A DNA stretch of 64,000 nt from Neisseriaceae bacterium ESL0693. GTDB lineage: Bacteria; Pseudomonadota; Gammaproteobacteria; Burkholderiales; Neisseriaceae. The position numbers were made by a program, and so were the translations under genes. Below the pieces are notes generated by a model. That model was not told the origin of the DNA, did not search any database, and saw only the letters and a program-made list of their open reading frames with translations. Below, one piece after another: positions 29,149 through 38,472 of this stretch. Every line of letters starts with the position of its first letter. The stretch's first letter is position 1. The stretch spans positions 1 to 64,000 of the forward strand of contig JAQTIE010000013.1 in the NCBI GenBank assembly GCA_029433475.1, in the 5' to 3' direction.

Positions 29149-30306
29149 TTATTGCTGCTGACTGAGTATCAGCTGCTGCAAAAAGCGATCACAACGCGCC
29201 AGCTGACTTAACGGCACGTATTCATTGGCCTGATGCGCTACATTGATGCTGCCGGGGCCACATACCACGGTTTTGATGCCAGCGCGTTCAAACTGACCGC
29301 CTTCGGTGGCATAAGCCACTTTGGCGCGCTGATCTGAATCCACCAGCTGCTCAATCAGCTGATGTAATAGCTGATTATGCTGATCATTCAGTGGCGGCAC
29401 ATTCACTTTCTGGGTCAGGGTAATCCGACTGTCCGCATCAACCGCCTGCATCGCCGGCAATAGTTCGGTCTGGATATATTGTTCAATAGGTTCAATGATA
29501 TCGGCTACGCTCATATGGGGTAAATTGCGATAATCAAATTCAAAGGTACAATGATTGGGCACAATATTAATGGCACTACCGCCTTGAATCAGATTGGTGC
29601 CAATGGTGGAAAACGGCATATCAAAGGCCTGATCCAGATCGGCACGATGTTGTAAATCATGCGCCAGCCGGTTAATGAATACGATCAGTCTGGCGGCGTA
29701 TTCAATCGCATTCACACCTTTGGGGGTTAAGGAAGAATGCACGCTTTTACCGTGTACTTCACAGCAGAAAGTATTAATGCCTTTATGTGCCACCACCATG
29801 CGCATGTCGGTTGGCTCACCCACAATACAATGTTGTGGCCGAATGGCGCGCTTTTCCAGTTCGGCCAAGAGTACCGGCGCCCCCAGACAACCGACTTCCT
29901 CGTCATAGGATAAGGCAATATGCAAAGGAACTTTTAAGCTGGCCGCCTGCATTTGTGGCACCGCCGCCAGTACGCTGGCAATGAAACCTTTCATGTCACT
30001 GCTGCCACGACCATACACACGCTCTTCGCGGATATCGGCCACAAAAGGATCACTGTGCCATTGCTGCCCATCAACAGGCACCACATCGGTATGACCGGAC
30101 AACACCAGCCCGCCTTCTTCTGCCCCATCAGCTGCGGCGATGGTGACAAACAGATTGGCTTTATTGCCGGCTTCATTGTGTACCAGCCACGGTTTTAATC
30201 CCAATCCGGTCAGATAATTGGCCACTTCATCAATCAAAGCCAGATTACTGAGGCGGCTGGTGGTGTCAAATGCTATCAGTTTGGTTAACCAATCAATGGT
30301 GTTCAT
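29149..30306 (-). CDS. argE: Acetylornithine deacetylase ArgE
   Basis: The start at 30306 (MNTIDWL) has AAGGA upstream and gives 385 residues, the M20 peptidase family length. Metal ligands and catalytic residues are visible: SGHTDVVP (His 72), SSDMKG (Asp 104), SYDEEVG (Glu 135-136) and a C-terminal His in GSINVAHQANEY. It removes acetate from N-acetylornithine in arginine synthesis. ArgE and related succinyl-diaminopimelate deacylases are similar; the overall pattern, including GPGSINVAHQ, favours ArgE. Confidence 0.9.
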   Translation of the reverse strand: MNTIDWLTKLIAFDTTSRLSNLALIDEVANYLTGLGLKPWLVHNEAGNKANLFVTIAAADGAEEGGLVLSGHTDVVPVDGQQWHSDPFVADIREERVYGRGSSDMKGFIASVLAAVPQMQAASLKVPLHIALSYDEEVGCLGAPVLLAELEKRAIRPQHCIVGEPTDMRMVVAHKGINTFCCEVHGKSVHSSLTPKGVNAIEYAARLIVFINRLAHDLQHRADLDQAFDMPFSTIGTNLIQGGSAINIVPNHCTFEFDYRNLPHMSVADIIEPIEQYIQTELLPAMQAVDADSRITLTQKVNVPPLNDQHNQLLHQLIEQLVDSDQRAKVAYATEGGQFERAGIKTVVCGPGSINVAHQANEYVPLSQLARCDRFLQQLILSQQQ

Positions 30307-30450
30307 GAATTTATTGTCCTTTATGACCGATGTAGCGAAGTGTCTGCAACAGAAAGATAGCATATTTACCCGGCCGGCAACAATCAGACCGGATCAACAC
30401 CAGCCATCATCTTGGTATACAATAAACCATTATTTAAAAAGTCGGTCATT

Positions 30451-30690
30451 ATGCAACAACAATTTGATTTAGCCGGCCACCCTTATGTGGCTTTATGCGA
30501 TTTACTCAAACTCAGCGGCTGGGCACACAGCGGCGGCGAAGCCAAGCATTTGATCAGTGCGGGGCAGATTCTGCGCAATCAGCAGCCAGAACAGCGTAAA
30601 ACCGCCAAAATCAAGGCCGGTGAGCGCATCAGCATGCATCAGCAAACTTTAGATATTATTGATAGCCATCAGGCCAATCCTGATGAATGA
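30451..30690 (+). CDS. S4-domain RNA-binding protein (YbcJ-like)
   Basis: From the ATG at 30451 the protein has 79 residues, essentially one S4 RNA-binding domain (LCDLLKLSGWAHSGGEAKHLISAGQILRN), as in E. coli YbcJ. It probably binds structured RNA. Its end overlaps the next gene by eight bases, starting a coupled trio. Confidence 0.85.
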   Translation: MQQQFDLAGHPYVALCDLLKLSGWAHSGGEAKHLISAGQILRNQQPEQRKTAKIKAGERISMHQQTLDIIDSHQANPDE

Positions 30691-30853
30691 CAAAGAATTA
30701 CTGCCAGAACCGGTTGCGCCGGAAGACTGGGAATGTTGTAACAGTGATTGTGGTGATGCCTGTGTATGGCAACTGTATTATCGCGACAAAGCCGCTTATG
30801 ATGCACAACAACGCGATCTGAACCAACATAAGGCCTCTAGTGATGAGCATTGA
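30683..30853 (+). CDS. Oxidoreductase-like (Cys-rich) small protein
   Basis: The 56-residue protein carries ECCNSDCGDACVWQLYYRD, the signature of the oxidoreductase-like domain family, with clustered Cys that may bind metal or heme. Its function in bacteria is unknown. It overlaps the S4 gene (8 bases) and the PHP gene (11 bases), so all three are probably translated as a unit. Confidence 0.8.
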   Translation: MNDKELLPEPVAPEDWECCNSDCGDACVWQLYYRDKAAYDAQQRDLNQHKASSDEH

Positions 30854-31688
30854 TCTGCATTGCCATTCTTATGTCTCCGATGGCGCTCTGGCACCGGCCG
30901 ATGTGGTGCGGCACGCCCATGCCAACGGCTGCACACTTTTAGCACTGACCGACCATGACCATACCGGCGGCCTGAATGAGGCGCGTCAAGAGGCCAATGC
31001 GCTGGGTTTGTCTTTTGTTAATGGCGTAGAAATATCCGTCACCTGGCGCGGGCGCACTATCCATATTGTCGGTCTGGATTTTGATGAGCAACATGCCGGT
31101 TTACAGGCATTATTACAGCAGGTGCGTCAGGGTCGGCTGGAGCGCTTAGAGGCGATTGCGGCCAGACTGGCGCAAAAAGGCATCAGCGGCGCTTATGAAG
31201 GTGCGTTAAGTGAAACGATACATCCTGAAATGGTCAGCCGTACCCATATCGCGGCTTTTTTAATCAAACAGGGTCATGTGCGCAATAAAGCGGAAGCGTT
31301 TCGCCGCTATCTGGGTGATGGTAAATGCTGTGGGGTACGGCATCAATGGGCTGATCTGGCCACGGTTATTGACATGATTCGGGCAGCGGGCGGTATGGCA
31401 GTGATTGCCCATCCGATGCGTTATGATTTATCTGCCACTGCCCGACGCAATTTATTCAGTGAATTTAAAGCGCTGGGTGGTGTGGCCATTGAGGTACACA
31501 GTGGCCGTATGTCGGCCAATGACCGCATCAATTATGCACTGCTGGCCAGACAATTTGAGTTTCTGGCCAGTAGCGGCAGTGATTTTCATCGGGAGGGTGA
31601 TTTTGGTGGCGGTCAATTGGGTGCTTGTCCGGACTTGCCCGCGGAGTGCCAGCCGATCTGGTCACATTTTCGTCGGAAATATCAATAA
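30843..31688 (+). CDS. PHP-domain phosphoesterase (RNase AM / 3',5'-nucleoside bisphosphate phosphatase type)
   Basis: The ATG at 30843 gives 281 residues. Metal-binding motifs of the PHP domain are clear: DLHCHSYVSDG, LTDHDHTGG, VEIS, AHPMRYD and SGSDFHREG. This is the TrpH/YciV (RNase AM) group, which trims short RNAs and 5' ends or hydrolyses 3',5'-bisphosphates. Coupling to an S4 RNA-binding protein is in line with an RNA task. Confidence 0.88.
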   Translation: MSIDLHCHSYVSDGALAPADVVRHAHANGCTLLALTDHDHTGGLNEARQEANALGLSFVNGVEISVTWRGRTIHIVGLDFDEQHAGLQALLQQVRQGRLERLEAIAARLAQKGISGAYEGALSETIHPEMVSRTHIAAFLIKQGHVRNKAEAFRRYLGDGKCCGVRHQWADLATVIDMIRAAGGMAVIAHPMRYDLSATARRNLFSEFKALGGVAIEVHSGRMSANDRINYALLARQFEFLASSGSDFHREGDFGGGQLGACPDLPAECQPIWSHFRRKYQ

Positions 31689-32026
31689 TAGCCCCAATAG
31701 CCCCGCCTTAATTGTGTGACTGGCCGTCAGGATCAGGTGATCACAAAGCTGATATCAAATCCATACTGGAAACTCAACAGGATACACCTCAACCCGACCC
31801 TTATTAACCTGAAGACCGTATTAAAGCAGATATGCCGATCATTGATATTGACCGGCCTAATGCATGCTCACTCACACGAGCCTAGCCAACGCCTGACCAG
31901 CCTATTTTTGCCAAATAGCCATGATGAATACTGACTGGCTCAGATGACAGGATTTCAGGATTAAAACCTGTAAGACTCATACTGACAACCATAACCTATG
32001 CCGCTATCCGCTTACCTGCTTATTAT
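31689..32026. other. Intergenic region, nothing recognised
   Basis: These 338 bases lie between convergent genes. A 72-codon plus-strand frame at 31716-31934 has no family resemblance or ribosome-binding site and I do not accept it. Confidence 0.5.
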
Positions 32027-32485
32027 TCAGACTTCAGTCACCAGCTGGCGCGGAAACGTTTTTTCACAATAATGACAGCGCAAACGGGTCTCGCCCTCAT
32101 GGGTGCTAACATAAAAACGGCTGTTTACCGGCTCGCCATGACTGGCACAATTGCCGTTAGGGCAACAAAAAACCTCGCTGATGGTCTGCGGCAGTGTCAG
32201 GGCGCGTTTACGTACTACTTTAAAAGCCTCAATATCATTTACCGTGGCTTGTGGTGCAAATAAAGCCAGCCGGTTAGCGGCGTGATCGTCCAGCATGATA
32301 CCGGCAATTTTAATGATGTCTTTACTGCCCATCTGCCGGCTGGATAAATTAAAACCCACAGTGACTGCCGTACCATGATGCAGCAATTTAAACTGCCGCA
32401 AAATCGCCAGCCCCTGCCCAGCCGGAATGTGGTCAATCACGGTGCCGGTTTCAATCGCTTCAATACTCAATACATTTTGTTTCAT
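32027..32485 (-). CDS. pyrI: Aspartate carbamoyltransferase regulatory chain
   Basis: The ATG at 32485 gives 152 residues. The N-terminal allosteric nucleotide-binding domain is followed by a zinc domain with four Cys at about 108, 113, 137 and 140, matching the spacing of E. coli PyrI. It binds CTP/ATP and modulates the catalytic trimers. It follows pyrB after 47 bases, forming pyrBI. Confidence 0.96.
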   Translation of the reverse strand: MKQNVLSIEAIETGTVIDHIPAGQGLAILRQFKLLHHGTAVTVGFNLSSRQMGSKDIIKIAGIMLDDHAANRLALFAPQATVNDIEAFKVVRKRALTLPQTISEVFCCPNGNCASHGEPVNSRFYVSTHEGETRLRCHYCEKTFPRQLVTEV

Positions 32486-32532
32486 CTTATTGGCCTTTAT
32501 CAATGCTATGGCTGATGGTTAGCAGTGGCGGC

Positions 32533-33462
32533 TTAGGCAAAAGCCAGCTGTTCATTTAATATCGCCGCCAGGATGGCCTGACGGGCAAACATGCCATTTT
32601 GTGCCTGCTGGAAATAATACGCATGAATACTGTCGTCCACATCGGCCTGAATTTCGTCCACTCTGGGCAACGGATGCAAGATACGCATATTGTCTTTTGC
32701 CCGGCTCAGCATGGCACGGTTCAATTGAAAATGCCCGCGAATATTGGCGAATTCCTGCGCGTCAAACCGTTCGCGCTGAATCCGGGTCATGTACAGAATA
32801 TCAGCCCAGTCAATGGCTTCTTCCAAAGTAGCCACTTCATGATAAGCCACTCCTGCTTCATAGAGCTGCTCACAGATATAAGCCGGCATGGCCAGGTTGG
32901 GCGGCGACACAAACACAAATTCACACCCCCAGCGGCTTAATGCCTGTACCAGCGAATGCACGGTGCGGCCATATTTCAGATCACCCACCAAAGCCACACG
33001 CAAACCATTCAGTCTGCCCTGGGTCTCATAAATGGTGACTAAATCCAGCAAGGTTTGTGACGGGTGCTGATTGGTGCCATCACCGGCATTAATCACCGGT
33101 ACATGCGCAAATTCACTCACTACCCGCGCCGCACCATCTTTGGGATGACGCATCACAATCGCATCGGCATAATGACTGATGATGCGGGCAGTATCGGCCA
33201 GAGTCTCACCCTTTTTGGCACTGGTATTGGCGCCATCGGCAAAGCCGATCACCTGTCCGCCCAGACGCTGAATGGCGGTTTCAAAAGACAGACGGGTACG
33301 GGTAGACGGTTCAAAAAAACAGGAGCCGATGATGCGGCCGGCCAGAAGATCAGTCTGTGGCGTCTGTTTTAAATGCAACGCGGTATGTAACAGAAATTCC
33401 AGTTGCTCAGTGGATAAATCGTTAATCGAAATCAGATGCTGGCGATAAAGCGGATTGGTCAT
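32533..33462 (-). CDS. pyrB: Aspartate carbamoyltransferase catalytic chain
   Basis: The start [15 protein letters not shown] (33462) aligns with E. coli PyrB and has an AAGGTGG site; an in-frame ATG at 33495 would add eleven residues. The 309-residue enzyme shows the carbamoyl-phosphate loop STRTR (53-57), the mobile loop with [13 protein letters not shown] and HPLPRVDEI. It makes carbamoyl-aspartate, the first committed step of pyrimidine synthesis. The gene follows an attenuator-like terminator, so pyrimidine-controlled expression is likely. Confidence 0.97.
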   Translation of the reverse strand: MTNPLYRQHLISINDLSTEQLEFLLHTALHLKQTPQTDLLAGRIIGSCFFEPSTRTRLSFETAIQRLGGQVIGFADGANTSAKKGETLADTARIISHYADAIVMRHPKDGAARVVSEFAHVPVINAGDGTNQHPSQTLLDLVTIYETQGRLNGLRVALVGDLKYGRTVHSLVQALSRWGCEFVFVSPPNLAMPAYICEQLYEAGVAYHEVATLEEAIDWADILYMTRIQRERFDAQEFANIRGHFQLNRAMLSRAKDNMRILHPLPRVDEIQADVDDSIHAYYFQQAQNGMFARQAILAAILNEQLAFA

Positions 33463-33499
33463 CACACCACCTTGTAAAAATTCCAGAAAGTTCATGCAC

Positions 33500-33523
33500 A
33501 AAAAAACCCGTCTGTAACGGGTT
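33500..33523 (-). terminator. Attenuator-type terminator upstream of pyrB
   Basis: On the minus strand AACCCG, a seven-base loop and CGGGTT are followed directly by seven T. The T-run ends 38 bases before the pyrB start, so readthrough is needed for expression. A short leader ORF ends two bases before the stem, the geometry of transcription-translation attenuation in enteric pyrBI. Confidence 0.8.
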
Positions 33524-33525
33524 AA

Positions 33526-33612
33526 TCAGATAGCGCCAGAGGCACAATCATGGTGATCTTTGCTGATAAGACAGCCATAGCCTGAAGTCATCATGATATG
33601 CCACACCAGCAT
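33526..33612 (-). CDS. Putative pyrB leader peptide
   Basis: The 28-codon ORF (or 22 codons from an internal ATG pair) ends with TGA two bases before the attenuator stem. A ribosome at its end would block hairpin formation. The ribosome-binding site is weak. The support is positional, by analogy with PyrL of enteric bacteria; the peptide itself resembles nothing known to me. Confidence 0.5.
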   Translation of the reverse strand: MLVWHIMMTSGYGCLISKDHHDCASGAI

Positions 33613-33707
33613 GTAAATATGGTTTTATTATCGCATATTTGAATGCCTGATAAAAGTAGCCAGCTTTGGGTTACAATCTCTGTATCTATTCTGATGAAAC
33701 CATTGTT

Positions 33708-35888
33708 TTGATTTACCACCACATCGCACTGAACGTCCCCCTTTATACCTTGTTCACCTACGCTCATCCAAAAGCATTGGCCGAAGGCACACGCGTGGCG
33801 ATACGCTTTCGCGGCAAACGGGTATGTGGTGTGGTGTGGCAAAGCCATATCCAGCCAGATATTGATGTGGCTAAGATTCAGCCCATAGAAACCGTGTTCG
33901 ATGATGGCGGTATATTATCCGCCAGCTGGCGCCAGCTATTAACCTTTACTGCCCATTATTACCATTATCCCTTAGGACAGGCGGTGATGGCTGCCTTGCC
34001 ACGCGGTTTACGCGAAGCCAAAGCCATGACCTTACCCTCATTGCCGCTGGCCTATCAATTGTCAGCACAAGGTCAGGCACATGAGCCGCCCGCCACACGT
34101 TTCTACAAACAACGCGCCTTATGGGACAGACTCAGCCAGACCGCCGCTACTTTGGATGAACTCAGAATACTGCACCCGCAAGCCAGGCAATATCTGCAAA
34201 AATGGCAGCAACAAGGCTGGATTAGCCAACACACCCTTGAGCCACATGCAGCGCCAACACTGGCCAGACATAGTTTGAATCCCGAGCAGCAACTGGCCAG
34301 TAACTGCATACAGCAGCATCTGAACCAGTTCACCCCGTTTTTACTTCACGGCATTACCGGCAGCGGCAAAACCGAAGTATATTTCGATGTGATGGAAAAA
34401 GTGCTGCAACAGGGGCAGCAAGTATTGTTTTTACTGCCCGAAATCAATTTAACGCCACAATTATTGCAACGGGTGCAACAACGTTTTGCCCATACCACCA
34501 CCGCGGTACTGCATAGCCAGACGGCTGCTGGCGAACGCACCCAGAATTATTTGCGTGCCGCACTGAATCAGGCTGCACTGGTGATCGGTACCCGGCTGGC
34601 GGTTTTTACTCCTCTGCCCCGACTGGGGCTGATTGTGGTAGACGAAGAACACGATCCCTCATTCAAGCAAGACAGTGAATTACGCTATCAGGCACGCGAT
34701 CTGGCCATCTGGCGGGCACGACAGGCTCAGTGCCCGATCATTCTGGGCAGTGCCACCCCTTCGCTGGAAAGCTGGCATAAAGCACAACAGCAGCAATATC
34801 AACTGCTGACGCTTCAGCAGCGGGCACACACACGCGCCCGTTTACCTGATATCCATTTGGTGGATACGCGCCGCTTACCGCTAGACAACGGCTTTAGCGA
34901 ACCCATTAAACAACAATTACAAGCCAATTTTGCTGCCGGCGGCATGAGTATGGTGTATCTGAACCGGCGCGGTTTTGCACCGGCATTATTTTGCTCTGCC
35001 TGCGGTCATACCTTCGGCTGCCCGCACTGTTCAGCCAAAATGGTACTGCATCAGCGCGCTGCCCAATTGCGCTGTCATCATTGTGATTACCGCCTGGCCG
35101 TACCGGCAGCGTGCCCTGAATGTGGCAATCAGGATTTAAGTGCCGTCGGACACGGCACCCAGCGGGTCGAAGAAACTTTACATCAATTACTGCCACAAGC
35201 ACGTATTTTACGCGTTGACCGCGACAGTACCAGCCATAAGCAGGACTGGATTCAGATTTACCAGCAAATCGAAGCACAGCAGGTGGATATATTGGTGGGC
35301 ACCCAGATGCTGGCCAAAGGGCATGATTTCGGTCGTCTGAATCTGGTGGTGGTGGTCAATGCCGATGGTAGTCTCTACAGCGCCGACTTCCGAGCACCAG
35401 AGCGCCTGTTTGCGGAATTAATGCAAGTGGCCGGACGCTGTGGCCGGGCCGAACACCAAGGACATGTCTGGGTACAGACCATGCAACCGGAAAATCCGGT
35501 TTTTCAGGCCTTGAAAACCCAGCACTACGCTGATTTTGCCAATCATGAACTACAACAACGCCAGCTCATGCACATGCCGCCATTTCAGCACATGGCGGCC
35601 ATCCGCGCCGATGCCCGCACCATGGCTCAGGCACAGCAATTACTGCGTGCAGTACAGCAACAGATTGACGAGCACCAACAACACACCGATCAGGTCAGTA
35701 TTTTCGGACCCGTACCCATGCTGATGGCACGGCTGGCCGGCCATGAACGGGCACAGATCTTTTTGGAAAGTCATGACAGGCGCGCCCTGCATCAGGCATT
35801 ATCGGTATGGCAAAGCTGGTTGATTTATATGCAGAACGACCAGCCACACACACGCTGGCTGATTGATGTTGATCCTTTGGAAATGTAA
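33708..35888 (+). CDS. priA: Primosomal replication-restart helicase PriA
   Basis: No ATG suits the start; a TTG at 33708 gives MIYHHIALNVPL, matching the known N-terminus of Neisseria PriA, and 726 residues. The DNA-binding N-terminal domain is followed by the helicase with GITGSGKTEVYF and VVDEEHD. Eight zinc Cys lie in CSACGHTFGCPHC and CHHCDY...CPEC, and the signature GTQMLAKGHDF follows. It reloads replisomes at stalled forks. It is divergent from the pyrB leader. Confidence 0.96.
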   Translation: MIYHHIALNVPLYTLFTYAHPKALAEGTRVAIRFRGKRVCGVVWQSHIQPDIDVAKIQPIETVFDDGGILSASWRQLLTFTAHYYHYPLGQAVMAALPRGLREAKAMTLPSLPLAYQLSAQGQAHEPPATRFYKQRALWDRLSQTAATLDELRILHPQARQYLQKWQQQGWISQHTLEPHAAPTLARHSLNPEQQLASNCIQQHLNQFTPFLLHGITGSGKTEVYFDVMEKVLQQGQQVLFLLPEINLTPQLLQRVQQRFAHTTTAVLHSQTAAGERTQNYLRAALNQAALVIGTRLAVFTPLPRLGLIVVDEEHDPSFKQDSELRYQARDLAIWRARQAQCPIILGSATPSLESWHKAQQQQYQLLTLQQRAHTRARLPDIHLVDTRRLPLDNGFSEPIKQQLQANFAAGGMSMVYLNRRGFAPALFCSACGHTFGCPHCSAKMVLHQRAAQLRCHHCDYRLAVPAACPECGNQDLSAVGHGTQRVEETLHQLLPQARILRVDRDSTSHKQDWIQIYQQIEAQQVDILVGTQMLAKGHDFGRLNLVVVVNADGSLYSADFRAPERLFAELMQVAGRCGRAEHQGHVWVQTMQPENPVFQALKTQHYADFANHELQQRQLMHMPPFQHMAAIRADARTMAQAQQLLRAVQQQIDEHQQHTDQVSIFGPVPMLMARLAGHERAQIFLESHDRRALHQALSVWQSWLIYMQNDQPHTRWLIDVDPLEM

Positions 35889-36204
35889 TGGCGGTGAACC
35901 ATCTTTTGAGCTGCAACCGGCCGGCCATCATATAACCATCCTATTAATCAGACACCACAGCCATCACCATGTGATTAATGTTCTGTATTCCTGTATGACC
36001 AGCCACCCTACTGAGATTTTTCAAACTGTCTGAATCTTTCAGTACGTCACGTCTGATGAGTATAAAAAGCATGATCTGCATGCTATGGAAAACCATATTC
36101 AACACATATAAAAAAACTGAATAAGCATGAATCGCCATCAGTACCCTAAGGGTCAATCAGCTTAGTAACCAATACCACCAGCAGATCACCCTTAAATAAA
36201 AACA
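35889..36204. other. Intergenic region, no gene accepted
   Basis: This spacer lies between convergent priA and a glycosyltransferase. A 70-codon minus-strand frame (35944-36156) has no ribosome-binding site, domain or neighbour logic. Confidence 0.5.
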
Positions 36205-36234
36205 ACCCTTTGAATGCCAAAATTCAAAGGGTTA
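36205..36234 (-). terminator. Terminator of the glycosyltransferase gene at 36290
   Basis: A perfect 12-base stem (AACCCTTTGAAT/ATTCAAAGGGTT, six-base loop) is followed on the minus strand by GTTTTTATTT. Confidence 0.82.
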
Positions 36235-36289
36235 ATAACAGCAATCACAACAATGATCAGAATGGCAGTGTACCGTTCTTTCTGAATAT

Positions 36290-37198
36290 TCAGGAACGGC
36301 CGCGCAAACTATTCCATGCACGGGACAGCCATGATTTAGGACGATCCTTATGTGAACGCGTCACTTCATTGCCGGTATAGCCCACTTGTGACTTCTTGGG
36401 GAAAGCACCAAAAGCCTGAATGCGGTAGTCATCCAGTTTATAGCCTGCATCCAGCGCTTCCTGATAATACTGATCGAATAAAGCCACCAGATCAGCACGC
36501 GGATGAGGCAGAATCTCACCATCAAACCAGTGTTTTTGTCCCTCAGCCTGCAAACGCGGTAATGAATAACGGTGGCTGAACTGTGTACCCATATCGGAAT
36601 AATGTAAAATCTTCATGTCCTCAATTGGCAATCCTTCGCCATCGACACAATTCCATGCCTGAGTATAAGGCTGTACCCATTCCGGATGCTTCTTAAATTT
36701 GGCCATCAATTTACGGTGCTGTTCCGGATCAGCCCGTAGCGTGGCCAAATCCGGTAGTTTGTCTTTGGCTTTAGCACAGTCCCACACACAGGTACACAAG
36801 CGTGTAAATTTTTTGCCTTTGGCATGATCATGCACTTCCTTGGCGGCCACAATAGCATCACCCTCAATCGGATGACGCCATAACTCGGCCAGATCAGCCA
36901 GTACAATCATATCGCCATCCATATAAATCGCCCGCCCTTCGTAATTGCAGGCAGCCGGAATCCCCCAGCGAAAGCCGGAGAATGGCGTAGCCCAGTGTTC
37001 CGTATGCCAGCCCTGACCATGGTTAACATCAACATACCACGGGCTTTGCGGATCATGGCTTAACTGCATCCACTCAATCTGTACTGGTTGCGAAGTATGC
37101 TTATGGATACTGTAATCCACTACCATCATTTGTTCCAGATCACAGTTATTCGGATCACAACCAACAAAAACCTTAATTACCTCATCACGATCACTCAT
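36290..37198 (-). CDS. Glycosyltransferase, GT8-like fold
   Basis: From the ATG at 37198 (GGAG and GGAAG upstream) the protein has 302 residues. VFVGCDPNN at the N-terminus and YMDGDMIVLADL (DxD at 94-96) are typical of GT-A nucleotide-sugar transferases of the GT8-like kind; a basic Ser/Arg tail may touch the membrane. Acceptor and sugar are unknown. It is a single gene with its own terminator, several kilobases from the main glycan island. Confidence 0.75.
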   Translation of the reverse strand: MSDRDEVIKVFVGCDPNNCDLEQMMVVDYSIHKHTSQPVQIEWMQLSHDPQSPWYVDVNHGQGWHTEHWATPFSGFRWGIPAACNYEGRAIYMDGDMIVLADLAELWRHPIEGDAIVAAKEVHDHAKGKKFTRLCTCVWDCAKAKDKLPDLATLRADPEQHRKLMAKFKKHPEWVQPYTQAWNCVDGEGLPIEDMKILHYSDMGTQFSHRYSLPRLQAEGQKHWFDGEILPHPRADLVALFDQYYQEALDAGYKLDDYRIQAFGAFPKKSQVGYTGNEVTRSHKDRPKSWLSRAWNSLRGRS

Positions 37199-37336
37199 AC
37201 TTCCACTCCCGATTGCATGTTTACCCAGTGAGATCACACCATGTATCCAACTAAAAATTCAACAGATATTTATCATATCATAATCATCTGCCCAGTATTA
37301 TTGATATGGCGCAAATATCGACAAACTAAAACCGGT

Positions 37337-38323
37337 CTACTGAGCCACTTCAGCCAGAATACGATAGCTATCAATCAGCTTATCCATCGCATAAATATAG
37401 CTTACCGCCATGATTTCATCAGGCTGCAATCTGGCCTGATAGGCGGCCAATTGTGTCCGTATGCTGTTTGCACTGCCCAATAAAGTACAGGCAGTAAAAC
37501 TACGCACAAACTGTTCTTCCTGCGGTGACCACAAGCCATCCATGCTGGCTAAGGGAGGTTGTAAGGCACGGTGCTGCTGGCGCGCCAGTCCCAGGATCGA
37601 TTGTAAATGTGAGGTCTGTAAAAATTGCGCTTCCTCATCCGTATCAGCGGCCACCACATTCAGGCATAGCATAAAATAGGGTCGTTCACACTCGGCTGAA
37701 GGCTGGAAATGTGCCCGATAGATCGCTGCCGCCTCCGCCAGAAACCGCGGCGCAAAATGAGCCGCAAACACATACGGTAAACCCCGTTCGGCCGCCAGAT
37801 AAGCACTATCGGTACTGGAGCCGAGAATATAAATCGGTACATGTGTGCCTACGCCCGGATAAGCTTTTACCACCCCTTGTTCGTCTGCATCACCCAGATA
37901 ATGTTGTAACTGTGCCACATCTTCCGGAAACCGCAGCGATACATCACGCTCTTGCCGGCGCAATGCCGCCGCCGTTACCTGATCCGTTCCCGGCGCCCGC
38001 CCCAGACCAAGATCAACCCGATCAGGATAGATACTGGCCAGAGTGCCGTATTGCTCCGCCACCATCAGCGGACTATGATTGGGCAGCATCACACCACCAC
38101 TGCCCACGCGGATCCGTTGGGTCTGTGCCAGCGTGTGGCCGACCAGTACCTGAGTGGCCGAACTGACCACACCGGCCAGATTATGATGTTCTGCAATCCA
38201 ATAGCGTTGGTAACCCAGCTCTTCTACTGCCTGAGCCAGCCGCACCATATCCGTTACCGCCGTTTTAACACTGCCATGAGCCCGCAATGGCACCAGATTT
38301 AATACAGATAAAGGAATACTCAT
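37337..38323 (-). CDS. Luciferase-like flavin-dependent oxidoreductase (LLM class)
   Basis: The ATG at 38323 has GGAG and GGG upstream and gives 328 residues. The TIM-barrel hallmarks of the bacterial-luciferase-like family are present: YWIAEHHNLAG near 45, VGSGGVMLPNHSPLMVAEQYGTL near 75-97 and DLGLGRAPGTD. It resembles the E. coli YhbW group, FMN-dependent monooxygenases of unknown substrate. Confidence 0.88.
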   Translation of the reverse strand: MSIPLSVLNLVPLRAHGSVKTAVTDMVRLAQAVEELGYQRYWIAEHHNLAGVVSSATQVLVGHTLAQTQRIRVGSGGVMLPNHSPLMVAEQYGTLASIYPDRVDLGLGRAPGTDQVTAAALRRQERDVSLRFPEDVAQLQHYLGDADEQGVVKAYPGVGTHVPIYILGSSTDSAYLAAERGLPYVFAAHFAPRFLAEAAAIYRAHFQPSAECERPYFMLCLNVVAADTDEEAQFLQTSHLQSILGLARQQHRALQPPLASMDGLWSPQEEQFVRSFTACTLLGSANSIRTQLAAYQARLQPDEIMAVSYIYAMDKLIDSYRILAEVAQ

Positions 38324-38414
38324 ACCCAATCTCCATCTTAGACATACTCATACAGACCACATAAGGCCTTTTTAATTGAAAAGCAATAGCCTGACTACCT
38401 ACCCTGATTAAAAC

Positions 38415-38451
38415 AAAAATCCTGTCTGCCATTCAGACAGACAGGATTTTT
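38415..38451 (-). terminator. Terminator of sstT
   Basis: The stem ATCCTGTCTG/CAGACAGGAT (10 bases, extended by A/T pairs) has A and T runs on both sides, so it can work in both directions. It lies 22 bases after the sstT stop on the minus strand. Confidence 0.85.
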
Positions 38452-38472
38452 AAAAAACCATTTACTCAAACA

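Noticed and set aside
31716-31934. 72-codon plus-strand frame between the PHP gene and pyrI
   Set aside because: No ribosome-binding site, domain or plausible composition.
35944-36156. 70-codon minus-strand frame after priA
   Set aside because: No ribosome-binding site or family resemblance; likely chance in AT-rich DNA.
38415-38451. Possible DNA uptake sequence in the sstT terminator (TGTCTGAA-like)
   Set aside because: Only partly like the Neisseria 12-mer and not repeated at other terminators in the window.
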